Below are positions 1 to 6,336 of a stretch of DNA of 21,693 nucleotides, piece after piece. Each line of letters starts with the position of its first letter. Position 1 is the first letter of the stretch. The stretch is from a virus, in the IMG/VR virus record IMGVR_UViG_3300034374_007114, positions 1 to 21,693 of that record; one strand, 5' to 3'. A model generated the notes under the pieces. The model was not told the origin of the DNA, did not search any database, and saw nothing but the letters and a program-made list of their open reading frames with translations. Both the position numbers and the translations under genes were made by a program.

Positions 1-74
1 TGCGGCGTAGGAAAAAACTCGGATTTTAGAGTCGCATGTCTATGCGGTTTGGTGGTGTCAGCGATTTGGCGACG

Positions 75-297
75 GTCATGCGTTGTTATTGGCGGTCATT
101 GGGCATCATTTTGGTTCGCTGAGCATCATTTGTTCTTAGTTGATTCATTTTGGTTCAATGATGTTCATTTGCGTCGCATGACAATCATTTGGTCGCTATG
201 AAGTTTTTTGATAATCATTTGCATCAGCGATTGTCATTTTGCGTCTATGACTATCATTTTGGTTCAATGATTATCTAAAGGTCATACGCAATCATTT
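75..297. repeat. Degenerate ~20-bp repeat array, non-coding
   Basis: The core TCATT(T) recurs with its first T near positions 96, 106, 126, 145, 165, 185, 215, 234, 254 and 292, a spacing close to 20 bp with two half-period slips. Each unit also tends to carry ATGA or a variant about 10 bp later, so units look like short imperfect palindromes of the form TCATT-N7-AATGA; the copies at 145-161 and 254-270 are the clearest. No open frame crosses the array and the period is not a multiple of three, so it is not a coding repeat. It lies downstream of all the leftward genes. Positions 1-74 hold nothing I recognise and may be a more diverged continuation. Possible roles are an iteron-type origin, operator sites or a packaging-end region; none is proven. 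Confidence 0.75.
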
Positions 298-597
298 AAG
301 GTCGCGGTTACCTCGGGAACTGTTGCATGACCTGTGTGCAGCGAGCAGAGGGCTTTGAGGGTCGCCAGCGATTATGTGGTCTGCAGTCCAGGGGTCATCT
401 GCCCGTGCGGTTCCACCACATATCCAGCAGTGAGTAGCCGTAGCCCTTACCAGCGCAGCGCGTTTCGGATAATCACCCTTGTAATGCTGACGGCGTGGTT
501 CACGATGTTTCAGGTCATACATTCGTTGGCACTTATTACATCTACTACCGCGTGGCGTAAGCCCTCCACAATTTAAGCAAGGTTTATTCAGCGGCAT
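292..597 (-). CDS. HNH endonuclease
   Basis: This 101-residue protein has the layout of a small phage HNH nuclease. An N-terminal zinc-knuckle-like pair of Cys couples (C7/C10 and C20/C23) is followed by the nuclease core: CWIC at 57-60, the D73-H74 catalytic pair in ADHI, and H88 with C91-N92 in HRSCN. Known members cut or nick double-stranded DNA with one divalent metal; in many tailed phages they sit beside the packaging genes and assist terminase. Here it is the last gene of the leftward series, next to the repeat array, so a packaging link is possible but terminase is not in the window. Its ATG lies 14 bases inside the end of the gene before it, which suggests coupled translation. It could instead be a free-standing homing-type HNH protein. 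Confidence 0.88.
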   Translation of the reverse strand: MPLNKPCLNCGGLTPRGSRCNKCQRMYDLKHREPRRQHYKGDYPKRAALVRATATHCWICGGTARADDPWTADHIIAGDPQSPLLAAHRSCNSSRGNRDLK

Positions 598-769
598 TGG
601 TGTCGTTTATCGGTTGCCAGATTGAGTTACTGAAACCGCGCACTATTCCATCTTGATTGCAATAGACCCATGTGGGCGAGTCTGGGTCGCAGTTGCATCC
701 GCTAATACGACGCGGTTCGTGATGAACAAAGTATTTACAGGTCAAACATAGTGCAACGAGACGACTCAT
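584..769 (-). CDS. Small Cys-rich protein, unknown function
   Basis: This 61-residue protein is not recognised. It begins MSRLVALCLTCKYF and has C8, C11, C25, C27 and C37, with several His between them, a pattern that suggests bound zinc. Its ATG shares four bases (ATGA) with the stop of the preceding glycosyltransferase gene, and its 3' end overlaps the HNH gene, so it sits inside one translationally coupled string. The position suggests a role with the modification/HNH genes, but no function can be assigned. Confidence 0.65.
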   Translation of the reverse strand: MSRLVALCLTCKYFVHHEPRRISGCNCDPDSPTWVYCNQDGIVRGFSNSIWQPINDTNAAE

Positions 770-1620
770 ATTTTCTGGTGTTTCTGGTTGATGATTTTAG
801 GTACGGTGTTTTCCCATTTGATTTGATGATGAAGGCGTGGATTAGTAGGGCCCATCTGTCTTACCTTTACGCACGACGGAGCCATCATTACCGTATACAT
901 GGACTTCATATATGTGCCTGTGTCCAAATACATTTCAGTCATACCACCAGCGAGTGATTGAGTAATGGCTGGCACCAAACATAGTTCATTTAAAGTAAAT
1001 ATCTTTTCGCCACGAATACCATTCATCACATAGGTATTCACATCGTCATTCATGCGACCCACGAAAGTAAGCGGTCGTTCAGTTCTAAATATCCATGAGT
1101 TCATCGCCTTACGGTTAATGAATTCTCGTTTGCGTATTTTGCTTCCGCCGATATGGTCACCGCCCTGCGACATCGCCACCGTAACCGCATCGCTCGCTTC
1201 CATAAAGTCAATCAACGCCTCAAATAATGCATCCAGTTTTTTCGTAGGTATTCCACGCAACACACCATTCTCAAGTTTCCGATAACCGAACCATTGATAG
1301 TCGTCATCTAACTGAATGTGATAATCCAAACCGAGGTCACGCGCAATATCAAATGCAGCGTTACGGGCGAACACCGTCGCCCTTCTATCCGTGCGCGTAT
1401 CAGCGATATCAAAAGTTTTTCCGATAGCCGCTTTATCAAACATCACCACATTCTCTTCACCGAACACTTTGCGATAGTCGTCGCCCGTCTTATCTTCGTT
1501 GTCAATCACGATAACGACGCGACCCGTGTACCCATATTTTCGTAGCGTGTTATAAGTCAGAACATTGTGTGGTCTGCCATGCGTCAGAATGAACGCGGCA
1601 TAGTTGTATTTACTCGTCAT
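766..1620 (-). CDS. TET-associated-type DNA glycosyltransferase (probable)
   Basis: The 284-residue protein starts with a nucleotide-sugar-binding-like segment (AAFILTHGRP, residues 8-17, then VVIVIDNED around 35-43) and has an acidic DDD at 105-107 in YHIQLDDDYQWF, the usual metal/sugar-nucleotide site of GT-A fold enzymes. An RN pair at 86-87 precedes it. This arrangement resembles the TET/JBP-associated glycosyltransferases that comparative genomics links to phage DNA base hypermodification, where they would add a sugar to an oxidised or otherwise modified base. The immediately upstream ParB-like gene is a recurrent partner of that family. I chose the ATG at 1620 (MTSKYNY), overlapping the ParB stop by 11 bases, over the longer 1671 start, which would overlap by 62. 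No TET/JBP oxygenase was seen in the window. A glycosyltransferase acting on another substrate remains possible. Confidence 0.72.
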   Translation of the reverse strand: MTSKYNYAAFILTHGRPHNVLTYNTLRKYGYTGRVVIVIDNEDKTGDDYRKVFGEENVVMFDKAAIGKTFDIADTRTDRRATVFARNAAFDIARDLGLDYHIQLDDDYQWFGYRKLENGVLRGIPTKKLDALFEALIDFMEASDAVTVAMSQGGDHIGGSKIRKREFINRKAMNSWIFRTERPLTFVGRMNDDVNTYVMNGIRGEKIFTLNELCLVPAITQSLAGGMTEMYLDTGTYMKSMYTVMMAPSCVKVRQMGPTNPRLHHQIKWENTVPKIINQKHQKI

Positions 1621-2392
1621 CTTCGGAGTCTCGCAATTCGGAAATTGTTTTAGCGAATACTGCGAAACCATTTGCTATCGCATCTCCAATGTCAATAATT
1701 ACGAGTGCCGACTGTTCCATCAGCCGTTGCACCTCTGGAGACATATGCGGATAGAACTCGGCAATCTTTTGATAATTAAACACAATGTGTCGTGTAGCCG
1801 CTGTCGTAAGGAAGTTTCGTATTTCGTCCGACATATCTGTTTTGCGGATAGCCTCAAGCAGTTCATCTGTTTTCGTTGTGTCAAACAATTCTGTCGTAAC
1901 AGGTTCTTCTCCAACGATTTCGTATTGTGGGATTTTTGTTGCCTGACTATAGGTAACTGAGTCGGCACTACCCGTATCAAACTCCAATGATTTAATCAGG
2001 TCATCCAAGTCGTTACCCGAATACAGCGTCTTTTCTAGTCCTGCATCGCTCGCGCTTAATTCTTTTAGCAAGTCAATAAGTGCGCTGTCGTCATATGATG
2101 CCAAGTCATTTGTGCGGTTATCGGCAAGCAGAATTCGTACCGCTTGGTCGTCATCACAATCAACATAAGTTGCTGCGATTTCGTTCCAGCCAAGAGATTT
2201 TGCAGCCTGAAAAGTGTGATTGCCTGCAAGAATTTGATTCGTTGACCGCTGCACCACTATCGGTCTGTATTGACCATGTGCTTTTAGTGATTCGGCAATT
2301 GCGCCGATATCGCCTTGCCGTACATTCTTTGGATGTACGCGAAACTGGCTAATTGGTTGTGCAAGTGACAACAACGATTCTCTGATTTGCAT
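1610..2392 (-). CDS. ParB-like nuclease domain protein
   Basis: Residues about 10-110 form a ParB/Srx-type domain: VHPKNVRQGDIGAIAESL, then GQYRPIVVQ, then ILAGNHTFQAAKSLGW, followed by DDDQAVRILLADNRTNDLASYD. The classical GERRxxA box appears as GNHTFQAA, as in many phage ParB-like proteins. The C-terminal half (about 150-260) is a separate conserved-looking region ending in RLMEQSALVIIDIGDAIANG. In phages such proteins occur beside DNA methylases and base-modifying enzymes and may bind, nick or use nucleotides near the modified site; classical ParB works in plasmid partition with ParA, and no ParA is present here. It overlaps the glycosyltransferase gene, so the two are probably made together. 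The ParB-domain call is firm; the job is inferred. Confidence 0.85.
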   Translation of the reverse strand: MQIRESLLSLAQPISQFRVHPKNVRQGDIGAIAESLKAHGQYRPIVVQRSTNQILAGNHTFQAAKSLGWNEIAATYVDCDDDQAVRILLADNRTNDLASYDDSALIDLLKELSASDAGLEKTLYSGNDLDDLIKSLEFDTGSADSVTYSQATKIPQYEIVGEEPVTTELFDTTKTDELLEAIRKTDMSDEIRNFLTTAATRHIVFNYQKIAEFYPHMSPEVQRLMEQSALVIIDIGDAIANGFAVFAKTISELRDSEDDE

Positions 2393-2418
2393 GGAATAAC
2401 CTCCGCCAGAAGGTTAGC

Positions 2419-3156
2419 CTACATTTCTGAGAACCTACGACCATTGATTTTCTTATTGAAATGGCGAATGTTATTGGCTGGGATACCCACCCTGTTCGTC
2501 GGCAGCATTATTGCTAACAAATCCGATGCCGACTGGCTTTTATATCCAGCAGCGACTATTGCTTCCTCGCTTGGGAATACATCCGCGTGGCGTTGAACGC
2601 CGATTAAATTATCTTCCAAACCGCCTGTGGAGAACAGATAGCGAAAGTTAATGGGGAATTCGGGGTGTGTCATAAATAATGAAACTTCTTTTGTATAGGC
2701 GTAAAACAAAACATCTGGAGTTTGTTCTGCAATAGATATCCATAGATGTAAATACCAGTCCTCAAAGAAGTCTCCAGCGTCATGTATCCGAACTGCCTTA
2801 CCGCCTGTGTTAATCCATTTTCTTAAATACGGGTCTAACAATTCCATTTGTGCACCTTCAGGAAGTTTCCGCGCAACACCATCGGGTCTGAATTTGCGTG
2901 CTTTTAATTCGTCACACATCATCTTCTCAAATTCGTAGGGCCCATTTAACACCAATTCCAAATTGCGCCGATGTGCTTCCTTCACTTTCGGGAATAGATA
3001 TGTTCCATTTCGTGCATAACAAACTTTTGCACACGCACCAGCCTGTGGGCAAGTCACAAATAATTCGTTATTAGATAGGCGTGTGTACCACGCAGGAATT
3101 GTCCAGTTCCAAATACCGTGTGGCTTTAATTCGCTATTCTGAGTTAGTAACGCCAT
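2419..3156 (-). CDS. Gp88-family phage protein, possible Fe-S enzyme
   Basis: The 245-residue protein matches by eye the phage 'gene product 88' family. Early hallmarks are HGIWNWTIPAW and a cysteine cluster at C36, C42 and C46 (CPQAGACAKVCYARNG), followed in the middle by RIHDAGDFFEDWYLHLW (from residue 123) and FYAYTKE. Three closely spaced Cys followed by YA and a later GDF/W block recall DUF5131-type proteins related to radical SAM enzymes, so an iron-sulfur cofactor is plausible, but this is inference. It comes 26 bases before the ParB-like gene, so it may belong to the putative DNA-modification cluster. The ATG lies 23 bases inside the end of the small zinc-ribbon gene. Confidence 0.7.
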   Translation of the reverse strand: MALLTQNSELKPHGIWNWTIPAWYTRLSNNELFVTCPQAGACAKVCYARNGTYLFPKVKEAHRRNLELVLNGPYEFEKMMCDELKARKFRPDGVARKLPEGAQMELLDPYLRKWINTGGKAVRIHDAGDFFEDWYLHLWISIAEQTPDVLFYAYTKEVSLFMTHPEFPINFRYLFSTGGLEDNLIGVQRHADVFPSEEAIVAAGYKSQSASDLLAIMLPTNRVGIPANNIRHFNKKINGRRFSEM

Positions 3157-3292
3157 GTGACTTCATTTCTATTGTTTTAGTGCTGTGCACATTTGGATTA
3201 CGACAAGTTGGTGGGAATGTAGTGCGAACAAATAAATTAACTTTTTGCCCACATTTCGGACAGTACCAGCGTTCCTTAATCTTCGGTCTCAC
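3134..3292 (-). CDS. Small zinc-ribbon-like protein (GTG start)
   Basis: This 52-residue frame opens with GTG after an AGGA about six bases upstream and reads RPKIKERWYCPKCGQKV..., with a CPKC knuckle at residues 11-14 and a lone C30 followed by H36. A single knuckle with one more Cys and a His suggests one bound zinc. It overlaps the 3' end of the tiny membrane-protein gene upstream and the 5' end of the Gp88 gene downstream, as in a coupled string. The function is unknown. Confidence rests on the Cys pattern, ribosome site and tiling, not on homology. Confidence 0.6.
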   Translation of the reverse strand: MRPKIKERWYCPKCGQKVNLFVRTTFPPTCRNPNVHSTKTIEMKSHGVTNSE

Positions 3293-3371
3293 TCAATCCT
3301 CGCAAGGCAAGTCCAATCATCACACCAGCGAGAACAACAATCATTACTGCTAAGAAAGCATCCAATATCAT
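3276..3371 (-). CDS. 31-residue single-span membrane protein
   Basis: This very short frame starts at an ATG sharing four bases (ATGA) with the stop of the coiled-coil gene before it. It encodes MILDAFLAVMIVVLAGV followed by MIGLALRGLSETED. Residues 2-24 are almost wholly hydrophobic, enough for one membrane span, and the tail is charged, a shape seen in phage micro-proteins that act on host membranes. Its end overlaps the GTG start of the zinc-ribbon gene by 17 bases. No homology is recognised; the support is the exact stop-start overlap and the clean amphipathic layout. Confidence 0.55.
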   Translation of the reverse strand: MILDAFLAVMIVVLAGVMIGLALRGLSETED

Positions 3372-3601
3372 AGTTCCACGCCTTGCTGAATATGGATACG
3401 CAAGCGTTCTACCTCTGCGCCTAAAGTCTTAATCTGTTTGATGTACGAATCCACCAAGATTTGTTTCTCGTTCAATTCGGCTTCCAATAATGCGGCAAGC
3501 GTTCTAGCGTTTTCTCGTTCCTCGCGCAGCCGTTCATTAGATGTTTCTAGGTCGCGTGTCCGCGCCTGCCATTCAATAAGTTCTGCTGTGTAATCACTCA
3601 T
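3368..3601 (-). CDS. Coiled-coil protein, unknown function
   Basis: The 77-residue product is helical almost throughout, with leucine-spaced, charge-rich heptads from about residue 8 to 72 (LETSNERLREERENARTLAA, then LLEAELNEKQ and IKTLGAEVERLRIHI). It has no Cys or obvious catalytic residues. The ATG overlaps the stop of the 44-residue gene before it (ATGA), and its own stop overlaps the next start the same way, so it is the middle of a four-gene coupled chain. It may be an oligomerising or adaptor protein; function is not known. Confidence 0.65.
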   Translation of the reverse strand: MSDYTAELIEWQARTRDLETSNERLREERENARTLAALLEAELNEKQILVDSYIKQIKTLGAEVERLRIHIQQGVEL

Positions 3602-3732
3602 TGTTTCTTTTCCCTCCGTTTGATTTCGTTCTTTAATCTGTCAATTGTTTTTAGTAATAGTTCTTCGTCTGCCTTGCCGACATACATTCTTTCCAAAAAT
3701 CTTATCGCAGTTCTTAAATCATTGGTAGTCAT
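3598..3732 (-). CDS. Small basic helical protein, unknown function
   Basis: This 44-residue protein reads MTTNDLRTAIRFLERMYVG and continues with a Lys/Arg-rich tail (LKNEIKRREKKQ). An AAGGG lies about five bases before the ATG, and the stop overlaps the next start as ATGA. It is the first gene after the 3750-3781 hairpin and so may open a new transcript or follow a processed one. Not recognised; the basic tail may bind nucleic acid. Confidence 0.55.
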   Translation of the reverse strand: MTTNDLRTAIRFLERMYVGKADEELLLKTIDRLKNEIKRREKKQ

Positions 3733-3749
3733 ATTGCCCTTTAAGTAAT

Positions 3750-3781
3750 AGCCCCACCGCCTGCGGAACGACGATGGGGCT
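3750..3781 (-). terminator. Hairpin after DUF932 gene, possible terminator
   Basis: A perfect 7-bp stem (AGCCCCA paired with TGGGGCT) encloses an 18-base loop that can form extra CCG/CGG pairs. It lies 13 bases past the DUF932 stop on the transcribed strand. No run of U follows, so it is not a textbook intrinsic terminator; it may be an RNA-processing or stability element instead. Confidence 0.45.
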
Positions 3782-3794
3782 ACGACCTTAATTG

Positions 3795-4805
3795 TTATCG
3801 GACAAGTGTTAGAAGTTTGTTGACCGCTTCCCTGTCCTTCGTTTCTGTTACTCCCGTGAGTGTATCCATCATGTTTCGCTCTGCGCGAATCGTGCTGCCA
3901 CGAGTCGGACGGAGATGCTGACGGAAAGTATTAACTGATTGGATAACGCCGAAGCCTGTATTCTTCCAAGGGCTAACACGAGGGTCGTTGTTCCACAGGT
4001 TCATGTAGGCTGCACGGTCAGCCTCAATTTTAGTTAAACCTGTTTTTGGTGTTTCGGTGTTAACTGGTGGCAATATCCTGTCTACGAAGTTAGAGAATTG
4101 TGTATCAGTTACTTTGATGTCAAGTAACTGCTTAATCTCTTTTGTAAACGATTCGCCCAATTGGAATACGATGCGAAGAGCATCACGCGCTTGTGACAAA
4201 ACCATCTGACTGTTTGCCGTATGGCGCACACGATATTCTTGCCCATCCTCGCTTAGTGCTGCTGCTCGCGTGTTATCACATACAACGATGGTTACGACTC
4301 GCTTGTATGTGGTTGCGATGCTGCCGTTAAACGAGGTTGTTGCAAGCAAGTGAGGACGAAATTCAACGCCAGAAACTTGCATATTCTCTGGCATCTCAAT
4401 CTGTACCCACGCAACTGCACCGCCCTTAAGTAATCCAGCGGAACCGATTGCCAATTCACTATCGTCAATCAGGTCAGAGACCTTGCCGAGCAACGCTTCG
4501 TCGTACTGGTGTGGAACATACGAGGAACTGGGAACACCCAGAACTTCGTAGGTATCGTCACGAACAATTGCCATTCGGTTAGGTACTTGAGTTGCTTCGT
4601 GACCTTCACGATGTACCCACATGGGAACTGCTTGTGCTTTCCAGTTAAACAAACGCCGACGCACATCCTCAATTGGAATTGCACCTGCGTAGTGATTTGC
4701 TTCTGCACCTTGGTCGGATGCTTTATAGTGCCACGCTTCTCCGCGTTGCTCTGTGAACCCAATCAGAACATTCTGATTGAGCCATTCGGATGTTTCGGTA
4801 CTCAC
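3795..4805 (-). CDS. DUF932 / phage-plasmid-like protein (TIGR03299 type)
   Basis: The 336-residue protein has the look of the DUF932 family: EQRGEAWHY near the N-terminus, YEVLGVPSSSYVPHQYDEAL, WVQIEMPENM, TSFNGSIATTYKRVVTIVVCDNT in the middle and TGFGVIQSVNTFRQH near the end. The length is usual for the family. These proteins are frequent in phages and plasmids; their biochemical role is not settled. The start is GTG, set by a strong AGGAGG and a GTGA overlap with the stop of the 62-residue membrane-protein gene. A hairpin follows the stop. Confidence 0.82.
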   Translation of the reverse strand: MSTETSEWLNQNVLIGFTEQRGEAWHYKASDQGAEANHYAGAIPIEDVRRRLFNWKAQAVPMWVHREGHEATQVPNRMAIVRDDTYEVLGVPSSSYVPHQYDEALLGKVSDLIDDSELAIGSAGLLKGGAVAWVQIEMPENMQVSGVEFRPHLLATTSFNGSIATTYKRVVTIVVCDNTRAAALSEDGQEYRVRHTANSQMVLSQARDALRIVFQLGESFTKEIKQLLDIKVTDTQFSNFVDRILPPVNTETPKTGLTKIEADRAAYMNLWNNDPRVSPWKNTGFGVIQSVNTFRQHLRPTRGSTIRAERNMMDTLTGVTETKDREAVNKLLTLVR

Positions 4806-4990
4806 TTATTTCCTCCTGTTGTTGTTGTTGTTTCTCGTAGCCTTGTGGCTGCGACCCTATGACGGCGGTGGGCTGCTGCCCGTCGCTCATATTCTGCTTT
4901 CGTTGCGGATACGCCGAGGTAGTAGCCGATTGATGTATGTACAAACATCATCAGCACTAAACCTACGCCTACCCAATCAATCCCACTCAT
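4802..4990 (-). CDS. Small membrane protein with basic tail
   Basis: The 62-residue product begins MSGIDWVGVGLVLMMFVHTS, giving one hydrophobic span at about residues 6-27, and ends in a basic, Thr-rich tail. The tail is encoded by a CAACAACAACAGGAGG stretch that doubles as the ribosome site for the DUF932 gene, so its final residues (TTTTTGGNK) may be shaped by that signal. Its stop and the GTG start of DUF932 share four bases. Function unknown. Confidence 0.65.
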   Translation of the reverse strand: MSGIDWVGVGLVLMMFVHTSIGYYLGVSATKAEYERRAAAHRRHRVAATRLRETTTTTGGNK

Positions 4991-5012
4991 TATTTTTATC
5001 CTCCTTATTTAA

Positions 5013-5351
5013 TCAGTTTGACTTAGTGATTTTATTTTCGTCTATCCACTTTTGGAAAATACGACGCATGCGATAAGTGTCTTGGCGTTCTTTCTTACTC
5101 ATGAACTCGTACTCCAATGCTTCTTCAATGCGGTCAAGCACATCCATAATTACTTCATCAATGATTGCAGTAATTTCTTCATCGGTTGCTTTAACTTCAT
5201 ACCAAACTGAATTGCGATATCGTTGCGATTTTGCATCGCATGTTTTATTTATGAATGCAATGGCTTCATCCGATAAACCAATTTCTTCTGCACAGTCACT
5301 CATGTAAGTGATATCTGCGTAGACCATTTCGTGAAGTTTAAGTGTTTTCAT
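5013..5351 (-). CDS. Hypothetical acidic protein
   Basis: The 112-residue protein is largely helical and acidic (ITAIIDEVIMDVLDRIEEAL), with a basic stretch after residue 83 (SKKERQDTYRMRRIFQKW). No family is recognised. The ATG has a strong GAGGAGG site and lies about 40 bases downstream of a putative promoter at 5391-5420, so it probably heads a transcript that continues into the DUF932 gene. Confidence 0.65.
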   Translation of the reverse strand: MKTLKLHEMVYADITYMSDCAEEIGLSDEAIAFINKTCDAKSQRYRNSVWYEVKATDEEITAIIDEVIMDVLDRIEEALEYEFMSKKERQDTYRMRRIFQKWIDENKITKSN

Positions 5352-5390
5352 TTTCCTTCTCCTCCTCGGTTCCCTTAAACCGATATTCCT

Positions 5391-5420
5391 ATCTTACTAC
5401 CCCTAATAGAAAATTGCCAA
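5391..5420 (-). promoter_or_regulatory. Putative sigma70-like promoter
   Basis: On the transcribed strand TTGGCA (5420-5415; five of six consensus bases) is followed after 18 bases by TAAGAT (5396-5391; four of six). It lies in the 72-base gap just past the zinc-finger gene and points at the ATG at 5351, leaving a leader of roughly 30 bases with a GAGGAGG site. It is one of the longer gaps between the small genes. The call is by motif only. Confidence 0.35.
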
Positions 5421-5423
5421 TAT

Positions 5424-5669
5424 TCATTTGACGGCGGTTTTAGGGCCCTTTTGAATTATGTATGGATGAACCCAACCACAAGCGCATGTGTTCTGATATC
5501 TGGGAATCTCCCCAGCACAACGCCAGCATGATGTGGGTCGCAATGTTCGCTCTCCACGTTTCACGAAACCTCTGTCGTGTTCCGTTACCCAATGACTCAT
5601 CTTGTCGTTAATCGTTGCAAATTTCTTATCGCAACGATTGCAGTCATACTTCAGTTTCGGCGTTGCCAT
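5424..5669 (-). CDS. C2H2 zinc-finger protein with second Cys knuckle
   Basis: From the ATG at 5669 the protein has 81 residues. A classical finger is visible at C10-x2-C13-x12-H26-x4-H31 (CNRCDKKF ... HWVTEH), and a second zinc site at C48-x2-C51 and C62-x-C64 (CWRCAGEIP ... CACGW). Such small phage proteins may bind nucleic acid or host proteins; the target is unknown. A longer reading begins at 5780, but AGGAGG nine bases before 5669 and the modest 26-base overlap with the preceding gene favour the short form. Confidence 0.7.
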   Translation of the reverse strand: MATPKLKYDCNRCDKKFATINDKMSHWVTEHDRGFVKRGERTLRPTSCWRCAGEIPRYQNTCACGWVHPYIIQKGPKTAVK

Positions 5670-5868
5670 TTCGTGTGTCCTCCTGTGTTTCATTATTCCA
5701 TCCTCTTGGTTTGCGCTGACGACAGTTTGGGCAAATGTCTTGGTTGCGACTGAATGCCCAGCCATCTTCTTTTGCTTCACGACGAGCCTGACCGATGGAG
5801 CCGAGATAATTATCCATTTCGGTACTGCACTTGTCGCAACTAATACTTACTTGAACTATTGCACTCAT
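5644..5868 (-). CDS. Double CxxC zinc-binding-like protein
   Basis: The 74-residue product has two CxxC pairs, C11/C14 (CDKC) and C46/C49 (CPNC), spaced by a helical, charged segment with DGWAF, which suggests a single zinc-ribbon fold. Its AAGGAG site is well placed, immediately after the stop of the 5879 gene. It overlaps the C2H2 gene by 26 bases, so two zinc-type proteins are made side by side. The specific function is unknown. Confidence 0.65.
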   Translation of the reverse strand: MSAIVQVSISCDKCSTEMDNYLGSIGQARREAKEDGWAFSRNQDICPNCRQRKPRGWNNETQEDTRNGNAETEV

Positions 5869-5878
5869 TGTTTTCTCC

Positions 5879-6145
5879 TTATTCTTGTGAATCGGCGTAC
5901 TGTTGCATGAACGCCAATTCTATTTTTCGTACTGATTTTAATACTGCGGTGACCTGTTCAATTTCGTCAGTCAGTCGCACATTCATTCCGTCCATCATTT
6001 TCAGGCGATTAAGTGCCAGACCTAGATGTTCTCGGATGTAATCGTATTCTTTATGACGTAATGCCATGTCATGGCGTGTGTCGGCATCATCAACTGATTT
6101 GATGATTGCACTTACTTCTATGTTGTGTGCTGTTTTCGTATTCAT
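5879..6145 (-). CDS. Hypothetical helical protein
   Basis: The 88-residue protein (from MNTKTAHNIE) is predicted helical, with a mixed-charge central part (MALRHKEYDYIREHLGLALN) and a C-terminal heptad-like segment (LTDEIEQVTAVLKSVRKIEL). No family is recognised. An upstream in-frame ATG at 6160 overlaps the ribosome site AAGGGATG, so 6145, just after the preceding TAA, is the better start. Confidence 0.6.
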   Translation of the reverse strand: MNTKTAHNIEVSAIIKSVDDADTRHDMALRHKEYDYIREHLGLALNRLKMMDGMNVRLTDEIEQVTAVLKSVRKIELAFMQQYADSQE

Positions 6146-6146
6146 A

Positions 6147-6302
6147 TTACATCCCTTCATTTAGTACTGCGTTGATGAAACGGTTGCGGTCAAAACGAGG
6201 ATTATCATCCTCAAATATTTTGATTAGCCCTTCCATTAATGCTACTGGTTCTGTGCATTCGCACAGCAATTTTGCAATTGCTTCGTAGTGTTTTTTGGTC
6301 AT
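6147..6302 (-). CDS. Small conserved-type phage protein
   Basis: This 51-residue protein begins MTKKHYEAIAKLLCE and ends with DDNPRFDRNRFINAVLNEG. The C-terminal DNPRFDRxRF motif recurs in small phage proteins I have seen, always without known function. A very strong AGGAGG lies upstream within the repeated leader at 6307-6336. The stop (TAA) is followed directly by the ATG of the next gene. It is acidic in the middle and likely all helical. Confidence 0.65.
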   Translation of the reverse strand: MTKKHYEAIAKLLCECTEPVALMEGLIKIFEDDNPRFDRNRFINAVLNEGM

Positions 6303-6306
6303 TTGG

Positions 6307-6336
6307 TTTTCCTCCTGTTGTTGTTTATTTTACTTA
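6307..6336 (-). promoter_or_regulatory. Repeated translation leader, copy 1
   Basis: This 30-base element is identical to the one at 7173-7202 and shares 28 bases with 7490-7517. It contains the stop codon of the gene before it, an AT-rich stretch, ACAACAACA and AGGAGG, and ends a few bases before the ATG at 6302. It seems to be a portable ribosome-loading leader. CAA-rich leaders are known to help translation in other bacteria; that role here is inferred. Confidence 0.7.

Noticed and set aside
75-297. CRISPR array
   Set aside because: Units are only about 20 bp, degenerate, and have no unique spacers between identical repeats; no cas genes are present.
1610-2392. Plasmid/chromosome partition role for the ParB-like gene
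   Set aside because: No ParA ATPase or parS-like site is visible, the GERR box is altered, and the neighbours are modification-type genes.
4723-4944. 73-residue minus-strand frame overlapping the 62-residue membrane gene and DUF932
   Set aside because: It lies in another frame across two well-supported genes that have ribosome sites and a GTGA overlap; its Gln run comes from the CAA repeat of the leader.
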